DNA of 64,000 nt from Tepidiphilus olei. GTDB taxonomy: Bacteria; Pseudomonadota; Gammaproteobacteria; Burkholderiales; Rhodocyclaceae. Where the stretch lies: positions 588,452-652,451 of the forward strand of contig NZ_SBHO01000001.1 of the NCBI RefSeq assembly GCF_006980705.1, in the 5' to 3' direction. The notes under the pieces were generated by a model, which saw nothing but the letters and a program-made list of their open reading frames with translations, had not been told where the DNA came from and did not search any database. This document shows positions 59,073 to 64,000 of this stretch, piece by piece; the first letter of the stretch is position 1; the number at the start of each line of letters is the position of its first letter. A program made the position numbers and the translations under genes.

Positions 59073-59774
59073 ATGAAGAAGACGATGGAAGAACATACCT
59101 TCCGGCCTTACGACCGCGAGCTCAACCAGCTGCGCCAGACCGTGCTCGAGATGGGCCGAACCGTCGAACAACAGGTCGCCAAAGCCATCGAGGGCATACG
59201 CAAAGGCGATCAGGCCCTCTTCGACGAAGTGCTGCAAACCGAGCGCTCGATCAATGCCGAAGACCGGCGCGTCTTCGAGCAGAGCGTACAGCTGATCGTG
59301 CGCAATGCACCGGCAGCCAATGATCTGCGTCTGGTCATCTCCTCGCTGCAGATCAGCAAAGATCTCGAGCGCATCGGCGACGAGGCGAAGAAGATCGCCA
59401 AGAGCGGCATCCGCCTCTATCAATCCTACCCCGCCTTTACGCCCACGGTCGAGCTCGAGCTCATCACGCGCACGACGCTGGCCATGCTACACGCCTCGCT
59501 CGATGCCTATGCCCGCCTCGACGACAGCCATGCGTCCGAGATCCTCGCCGATGATCGAACGGTGGATGCGATGTTCAAGGCCATCCTGCGCGAGCTCGTC
59601 ACCTACATGATGGAAGACCCGCGCACGATCTCGCATTCGCTGGAGCTCGTCTTCATCGCCAAATCGCTCGAGCGCGTGGGCGATCACGCGAAGAACGTGA
59701 TCGAGCAAGTGGTCTATCTCGTCGAGGGGCGCGACATCCGCTACACCCCCGAGGCCAAACCCGAACCCGAGTAA
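59073..59774 (+). CDS. phoU: Phosphate-specific transport system accessory protein PhoU
   Basis: A 233-residue all-helical protein of two PhoU repeats with the metal-binding signatures DLERIGDEAKKIA and SLERVGDHAKNV. PhoU signals between the Pst transporter and PhoR and represses the Pho regulon. No pst, phoB or phoR gene is in the window; the polyphosphate-using PPK2 gene 2 kb away is the only other phosphate-related gene. The 149-base gap before yggX contains a short palindrome (59831-59846) but no clear terminator. Confidence 0.95.
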   Translation: MKKTMEEHTFRPYDRELNQLRQTVLEMGRTVEQQVAKAIEGIRKGDQALFDEVLQTERSINAEDRRVFEQSVQLIVRNAPAANDLRLVISSLQISKDLERIGDEAKKIAKSGIRLYQSYPAFTPTVELELITRTTLAMLHASLDAYARLDDSHASEILADDRTVDAMFKAILRELVTYMMEDPRTISHSLELVFIAKSLERVGDHAKNVIEQVVYLVEGRDIRYTPEAKPEPE

Positions 59775-59923
59775 GCCGCACCGGCCGCACCGAAAACCCA
59801 CCGCATCGCGAGCGCTTGCAGGGCAAGGCACCCATCGTCCGATGGGGCGCGAAACCTACCGCCTGGATCGCAAGTGCCCGGGCGCCGGGAAACGCCGCCG
59901 TGCAGCCGCACGCGGATTACGGG

Positions 59924-60202
59924 TCACCCTCCACGATTCGGCGGCACATAGCCGGCGATCTCGTCGGCTCCATCGCCGAAGAAATAGCGTTCCATCTGCT
60001 CCTGCAGATACTTGCGCGCAGCCGGTTCCATCAGGTTCAGACGATTTTCGTTGATGAGCATCGTTTGATAACGCTGCCATTCCTGCCACGCCTCCTTGGA
60101 GACGTTCTCGAAGATGCGCTTGCCGAGCACACCCGGCAGCGGCGGCCGTTCCAGCCCCTCGGCTTCCCGACCCAGCTTGACGCAAAAGACCGTCCTTGTC
60201 AT
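59924..60202 (-). CDS. yggX: Fe(2+)-trafficking / oxidative protection protein YggX
   Basis: A 92-residue protein with conserved [17 protein letters not shown] (Cys7), [16 protein letters not shown] and MLINENRLN. YggX protects Fe-S clusters under oxidative stress and may shuttle iron. The ATG follows AAGGAGAG, 17 bases after argA; argA and yggX are neighbours in several betaproteobacteria. Confidence 0.95.
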   Translation of the reverse strand: MTRTVFCVKLGREAEGLERPPLPGVLGKRIFENVSKEAWQEWQRYQTMLINENRLNLMEPAARKYLQEQMERYFFGDGADEIAGYVPPNRGG

Positions 60203-60219
60203 CGGCTCTCCTTTCCCGT

Positions 60220-61620
60220 TTACTGCAACTCTTTGACGAACACCTTGGAGCGGCGCTGATAATTGTAGAGCTCGCGTTTGCGCCGAGGGAGCGCCTCGGG
60301 CCCCACCTCGCGAAAACCCCGCTCGAGGAACCAATGCGCCGTGCGCGTGGTGAGCACATAGAGCCGCTCTAGCCCCATGGCGCGGGCACGTGCCTCGATA
60401 CGCCGGAGCAGCTCCTCCCCGATGCCGGCGCGGCGAAATTCCGGGGCCACCGCCAGGCAGGCCAATTCTGCCGCGTTCTCCTCGCTGAAAGGATAGATGG
60501 CGGCAGAACCCACGACCACGCCGTCGTACTCCACGAGCACGAAACGCTCGATTTCCTTTTCCAGCAACTCACGGCTGCGGCGCACCAAGGTGCCGTCGGC
60601 CTCCATCGGCGCGATGAGCGCAACGAGCGCCGCGACGTCCTCGGGGCGCGCGTCACGGAAACGAAAAATTGGATCGCGGGTGATGAGCGTCCCCACGCCG
60701 GAATGGGTGAAGAATTCGAGCAGGAGGCCGCCATCGAGGTCACGGTCGATGAGATGCGCCCGGCCCACGCCGCGGCGTACCGCTTCGATCGCCCGCGGCA
60801 GATAGAGGTGCAGGTCCTCGGTAAGTCCCGTGCCCTCGGCGAGCGCCCGGGCGGCCGCATCCGCCGTCACCGACGAGACGAGTTTGCCTTGTGCATCCAG
60901 CAGACCCGGCGCGTCGCACAGAAAGACGAGTTTCTCCGCGCCGATCGTCACCGCCACCTCGGTAGCGACTTCCTCCATCGTGATGTTGAAGATCTCACCC
61001 GAAGGTGAAGGCGCGAGCGGCGTGATGAGGACGACGTTTTCCTGCTCCAGGTCGGCGACGATCTCCTTGCCGATCACCCGGCGCACCGCCCCGGTATATT
61101 GAAAATCCACCCCGTCGATCACCCCCAGCGGCCGGGCAGTGATGAAATTCCCCCCCGTCACCCGCATGTAACTACCCGCCATGGGCGTGTTGGGCAATCC
61201 TTGCGAGAGCTTGGCCTCGATCTCGACGCGCGTGACCATCATCGCCGCTTTGACGCATTCGAGCGCGGCCGCGTCGGTCACCCGCAGGTTCTTGTGAAAC
61301 ACCGGTGTCAAGCCGCGGCGTGCCATCTCGGCGTCGATCTGGGGTCGAGCGCCATGCACCAGCACCAGGCGTATCCCCAGCGCTGCGAGCAGGTTGCAAT
61401 CATAGGCGAGCCGCTGCATGCGCTCGCCCTGGGCCACTTCGCCGTCGAAGGCGATCACGAAAGTCTTGCCGCCAAACGCGTGGATGTAGGGCGCGGAGTG
61501 GCGCATCCAGCCGACGAAAGCCGCGGCCGAGCCGTCTTGCAGCGACAAGGGATGAGGCGCTTCGGGGATGCGCTCGCCCGGTTGGTCATACTGTGATCCC
61601 GAGCCCGCCGCTTTACTCAT
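60220..61620 (-). CDS. argA: N-acetylglutamate synthase ArgA (kinase-like plus GNAT domains)
   Basis: A 466-residue classical ArgA. Residues about 25-300 are an amino-acid-kinase domain that binds arginine for feedback inhibition ([33 protein letters not shown]). The C-terminal GNAT domain (about 320-466) has the acetyl-CoA loop [17 protein letters not shown] and makes N-acetylglutamate. ATG at 61620 has GGAGG seven bases upstream; the GTG at 61638 lies before that site. With argB in the same window both early arginine steps are present but not clustered. Confidence 0.95.
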   Translation of the reverse strand: MSKAAGSGSQYDQPGERIPEAPHPLSLQDGSAAAFVGWMRHSAPYIHAFGGKTFVIAFDGEVAQGERMQRLAYDCNLLAALGIRLVLVHGARPQIDAEMARRGLTPVFHKNLRVTDAAALECVKAAMMVTRVEIEAKLSQGLPNTPMAGSYMRVTGGNFITARPLGVIDGVDFQYTGAVRRVIGKEIVADLEQENVVLITPLAPSPSGEIFNITMEEVATEVAVTIGAEKLVFLCDAPGLLDAQGKLVSSVTADAAARALAEGTGLTEDLHLYLPRAIEAVRRGVGRAHLIDRDLDGGLLLEFFTHSGVGTLITRDPIFRFRDARPEDVAALVALIAPMEADGTLVRRSRELLEKEIERFVLVEYDGVVVGSAAIYPFSEENAAELACLAVAPEFRRAGIGEELLRRIEARARAMGLERLYVLTTRTAHWFLERGFREVGPEALPRRKRELYNYQRRSKVFVKELQ

Positions 61621-61634
61621 CTGTCTGCCTCCAT

Positions 61635-63116
61635 TCACAACGACGCCTCGAGTCGATCACACAAAGTTCGTAGCACCTTCACCCGGGCATAGTACTTGTT
61701 GTTCGCCTCGACTAACGTCCAAGGTGCGATCTCGGTGCTCGTGCGCTCGATCATATCGCTCACCGCCAGTTCGTACTGCGGCCATTTCTCCCGGTTGCGC
61801 CAATCTTCCGGCGTAATCTTGTGCCGTTTCAAAGGATCGGATTCGCGCTCACGAAACCGTCGCAACTGCTCCTCCAAATCGATCGCCAGCCAGAACTTCA
61901 CCACCACCGTTCCATTATCGATCAGCTCTTCCTCGAAATCGTTAATCTCGGCATAGGCCCGCATCCAGTCGGCCGGCGCGCACAAACCTTCGACCCGTTC
62001 GACGAGCACGCGCCCATACCAAGAGCGATCGAAGATCACCACCCGGCCGTGCCCTGGCATGCGGCGCCAGAAACGCCAGAGATAAGGCTGGGCCAGTTCT
62101 TCGTCGGTGGGCGCGGCGATCGGTACCACCTGGTAGCGCCGCACATCCAGCGCCGCGGTTACGCGCTGGATTACCCCGCCCTTGCCGGCTGCGTCCATCC
62201 CCTCGAAGACCACGACCAGACTGCGCTTGGCGAAACGCTCGTCGCGCACGAGCGCATCGAAGCGCCCCCGCAGATGCTCCAGCTGACGTTTGTACGCTTT
62301 CTTCTTCATCGGCTGATCGAGGATGAGCGCACTCACGGCGTTGGGGCGTTCTTCGAGATCCGGCACGAGGACGAGAGGCGGCGCGCCCACCTCCCCGCGC
62401 TCGATCGCTTCGAACTTGCGCTGCCAGGCACCGGCGAGCGTTTCACCCACGAACACCGCCCGATAACGATCGTCGGCCCCATCGACCAATACCCAAGGCA
62501 CCACACCGGTGCTCGTATGCCGAATGGCCGCGGCCGCCGTCTGGGCATAGTCCTCGTAGTGTTCGAGATGACGCCAATCGGACTCCCTCACGCGCCAGCT
62601 GGTGCGCTCGTCCTTGGAGAGTTTCTCCAAACGGTGTTTCAACTCCTTGGCCGAAATGTGAAACCACAGCTTCAGCAACAACACGCCCTCGGCTACCAGC
62701 ATTTCCTCGAAACGGCGTACCCGCTCGAGCGCTGCTTCGAAGACGGCGCGCTTGCTTCGACCCGTAGCCCGATCCTCGATGATTTCGGCGTACCAGTTGT
62801 CGAAGAAGACCCCGATGCGCCCGCGTGGCGGCAAACGGCGCCAGAAACGCCACATGTAGGGCCGCTCTTCCTCTTCGGAGCTCGGGCGGTCGATCGCGTG
62901 GCTGTCGAGATGGCGCGGATCGAGCCAGGAATTGAGCAGATTCATCGTCTCGCCCTTGCCCGCTTTGTCGACCCCGTTGATGAGGATCAGCGTGGCGAAA
63001 GCGCGCTCCTGCACCAAGCGGTATTCCAGATCGAGCAACTGCAGACGCACGGCTTGCGAGCGCTGGCGATAGGTCTCCTTATCGAGGCGATGGCCCAATT
63101 CCACATTCTCGAACAT
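61635..63116 (-). CDS. pap: Two-domain PPK2 polyphosphate:AMP phosphotransferase
   Basis: A 493-residue class II PPK2 enzyme, a head-to-tail pair of P-loop kinase domains. The N-terminal domain has GVDKAGKGET (48-57) and FFDNWYAEIIED; the C-terminal domain has GMDAAGKGGV (from 306) and IFDRSWYGRVLVERVEG. Class II enzymes phosphorylate AMP to ADP with polyphosphate, and the C-terminal domain is usually the active one. The start shares a base with the rsmE stop. Its 3' end lies just before argA; a function linking the two is not evident. Confidence 0.9.
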   Translation of the reverse strand: MFENVELGHRLDKETYRQRSQAVRLQLLDLEYRLVQERAFATLILINGVDKAGKGETMNLLNSWLDPRHLDSHAIDRPSSEEEERPYMWRFWRRLPPRGRIGVFFDNWYAEIIEDRATGRSKRAVFEAALERVRRFEEMLVAEGVLLLKLWFHISAKELKHRLEKLSKDERTSWRVRESDWRHLEHYEDYAQTAAAAIRHTSTGVVPWVLVDGADDRYRAVFVGETLAGAWQRKFEAIERGEVGAPPLVLVPDLEERPNAVSALILDQPMKKKAYKRQLEHLRGRFDALVRDERFAKRSLVVVFEGMDAAGKGGVIQRVTAALDVRRYQVVPIAAPTDEELAQPYLWRFWRRMPGHGRVVIFDRSWYGRVLVERVEGLCAPADWMRAYAEINDFEEELIDNGTVVVKFWLAIDLEEQLRRFRERESDPLKRHKITPEDWRNREKWPQYELAVSDMIERTSTEIAPWTLVEANNKYYARVKVLRTLCDRLEASL

Positions 63117-63853
63117 CAACGCTCTCCCCACAGGGCTTGCATCATCGCCAGAGCCGCGGCCGCGGCGGTTTCGCTGCGCAGGATCCGCGGCCCCAAGCCG
63201 ATGCACTCGACGCCGATCCGTTCCGCCTCGCTCAGTTCCTCCGCGCTCCAGCCACCCTCGGGGCCGACGAGCACGATCACCGGCCTCGAAGGTGGGGGAA
63301 GGCGGGACAGGGGAACCCCTTGCGGCGCGAGCAGCCACCGGTGCGCCTCGGGATGGTTCGTTCGCACGTCCTCGATCCATTCCCGCCAGTGACATGGCCG
63401 CGCCACTTCCGGCACCACGGTGCGGGCGCATTGCTGCACCGCGGCCACGGCGACACGCTGCCAATGCATCTGCTTGCGCGCTCCCCGCTCCAGCGCGCCA
63501 CCGGTCTGAGTGCGCGCCGTCACGAGCGGCACGATGCGCGCAGCACCGAGTTCGACCGCTTTCTGGATCGCCCAGTCCATGCGCTCGGCCGGTAGCAGTG
63601 CCTGACCAAGCGTCACGGAGAAAGGCAACTCGCGCGAAACGGGCTCGAAGGTTTCCAGTCGTACCCGCGCTGCATCCCGCCCCACGGGTTCCAGCACCCC
63701 ACGCCACTCCCCTCCCCGACCATCGAACACCACCACGGGCGCGCCTGCGCGTAACCTCAGCACGCGCAGGGCATGATGAGCCACCTCGGCAGGTAGCGAC
63801 ACCAGCGCACCAGCCTCGGGCGTGAGATCGGGAACGAAGAAACGAGCAACCAT
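63116..63853 (-). CDS. rsmE: 16S rRNA (uracil-1498-N3)-methyltransferase RsmE
   Basis: A 245-residue SPOUT methyltransferase with an N-terminal PUA-like domain (VAHHALRVLRLRAGAPVVVFDGRGGEW) and C-terminal knot: GQALLPAERMDWAIQKAVELGA, LVGPEGGWSAEE and GLGPRILRSETAAAAAL. No Shine-Dalgarno is seen, and a TATAAT lies only nine bases before the start, so a very short or leaderless mRNA is possible. Confidence 0.95.
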   Translation of the reverse strand: MVARFFVPDLTPEAGALVSLPAEVAHHALRVLRLRAGAPVVVFDGRGGEWRGVLEPVGRDAARVRLETFEPVSRELPFSVTLGQALLPAERMDWAIQKAVELGAARIVPLVTARTQTGGALERGARKQMHWQRVAVAAVQQCARTVVPEVARPCHWREWIEDVRTNHPEAHRWLLAPQGVPLSRLPPPSRPVIVLVGPEGGWSAEELSEAERIGVECIGLGPRILRSETAAAAALAMMQALWGER

Positions 63854-63861
63854 GGCAGCGC

Positions 63862-63867
63862 ATTATA
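63862..63867 (-). promoter_or_regulatory. Perfect -10 (TATAAT) close to the rsmE start
   Basis: TATAAT on the minus strand is separated from the rsmE ATG by eight bases. If used, transcription would begin about two bases before the start codon. No good -35 at 16-18 bases. Confidence 0.3.
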
Positions 63868-63958
63868 CGATGGGCCGTGCTCTTAACGTGAAAGACCCCT
63901 CATCCAGGACGAGCAAGGGCCTGACTCTCGCGAGCCATTGAAATTCAAGACAGACCGC

Positions 63959-64000
63959 TCAGGCGCTGGCGGGGATGAAGCCGTAGCGCGTGAGCGCCTT
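63959..64000 (-). CDS. C-terminal end of an unidentified gene (runs off the window)
   Basis: The minus strand reads in from the window edge as 13 codons, KALTRYGFIPASA, and a TGA at 63961-63959. The codons are GC-rich at third positions like the neighbouring genes. Thirteen residues are too few to name the protein. The 105 bases between this stop and rsmE contain no gene. Confidence 0.4.
   Translation of the reverse strand, partial: KALTRYGFIPASA

Noticed and set aside
59831..59846. Palindrome CCCATCG-TC-CGATGGG between phoU and yggX as a terminator
   Set aside because: No T-run on either strand and the loop is very short.

Overview
The window is GC-rich, densely packed bacterial chromosome. 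I read it as a betaproteobacterium, with Hydrogenophilaceae-like relatives a possibility I cannot test here. The main support is gene order typical of that class: rsmA-pdxA-surA-lptD, amgK-murU-pepP-ubiH, ffh-ypjD-corC-pilBCD, glyA-nrdR-ribD, gpmA-envC-ctpA-moeB, and rhodanese-grxC-secB-gpsA. I saw no rRNA or tRNA gene, CRISPR array, insertion sequence or prophage. Many adjacent genes overlap by 1-4 bases (ATGA, GTGA or TGATG junctions) and convergent genes have almost no spacer, so most transcription units are probably translationally coupled operons.

Layout. 1-10.5 kb: the end of rmuC, a DUF2892 protein, the outer-membrane biogenesis operon lptD-surA-pdxA-rsmA (minus strand), and the divergent operon amgK-murU-pepP-ubiH (cell-wall recycling, peptidase, ubiquinone synthesis). 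10.5-17 kb: a five-gene minus-strand catabolic operon with a divergent LysR regulator. Its parts match the known Pseudomonas itaconate cluster: itaconyl-CoA hydratase, acyl-CoA dehydrogenase, class III CoA-transferase, MmgE/PrpD protein and citramalyl-CoA lyase. 17-25.5 kb: a diguanylate cyclase, malic enzyme, quinone oxidoreductase and dnaE. 25.5-30.7 kb: a DUF192 protein, trxC, gloA, a molybdopterin-binding protein, an EI24/CysZ-like protein, ffh and a CcsA-like protein. 30.7-39.6 kb: a CorC-like protein, the type IV pilus genes pilB, pilC and pilD, a FmdB-like protein, a DUF502 protein, aspS and argB.

39.7-43.5 kb holds the most unusual module: an acyl carrier protein, a divergent AMP-forming ligase and a fold III PLP decarboxylase, followed one base later by a histidine phosphatase. 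The ligase and decarboxylase belong to the families usually found with exosortase A (PEP-CTERM sorting), but no exosortase gene is visible here. I suggest ACP-tethered amino-acid decarboxylation as a working hypothesis. 43.5-64 kb is mostly housekeeping: glyA, nrdR, ribD, moeB, ctpA, envC, gpmA, a rhodanese, grxC, secB, an SH3 protein, gpsA, trmL, comF, bioC, hemB, engB, a cytochrome c4, rpiA, phoU, yggX, argA, a two-domain PPK2 phosphotransferase and rsmE, with the last codons of another gene at the edge.

Points worth a second look: SurA lacks one of its two parvulin domains; LptD has a long Pro/Ser/Thr-rich linker and only two mature cysteines; the operon acyl-CoA dehydrogenase lacks the usual catalytic Glu; two palindromes sit on a good trxC promoter; and a strong intrinsic terminator on the plus strand between hemB and engB has no annotated gene to terminate.
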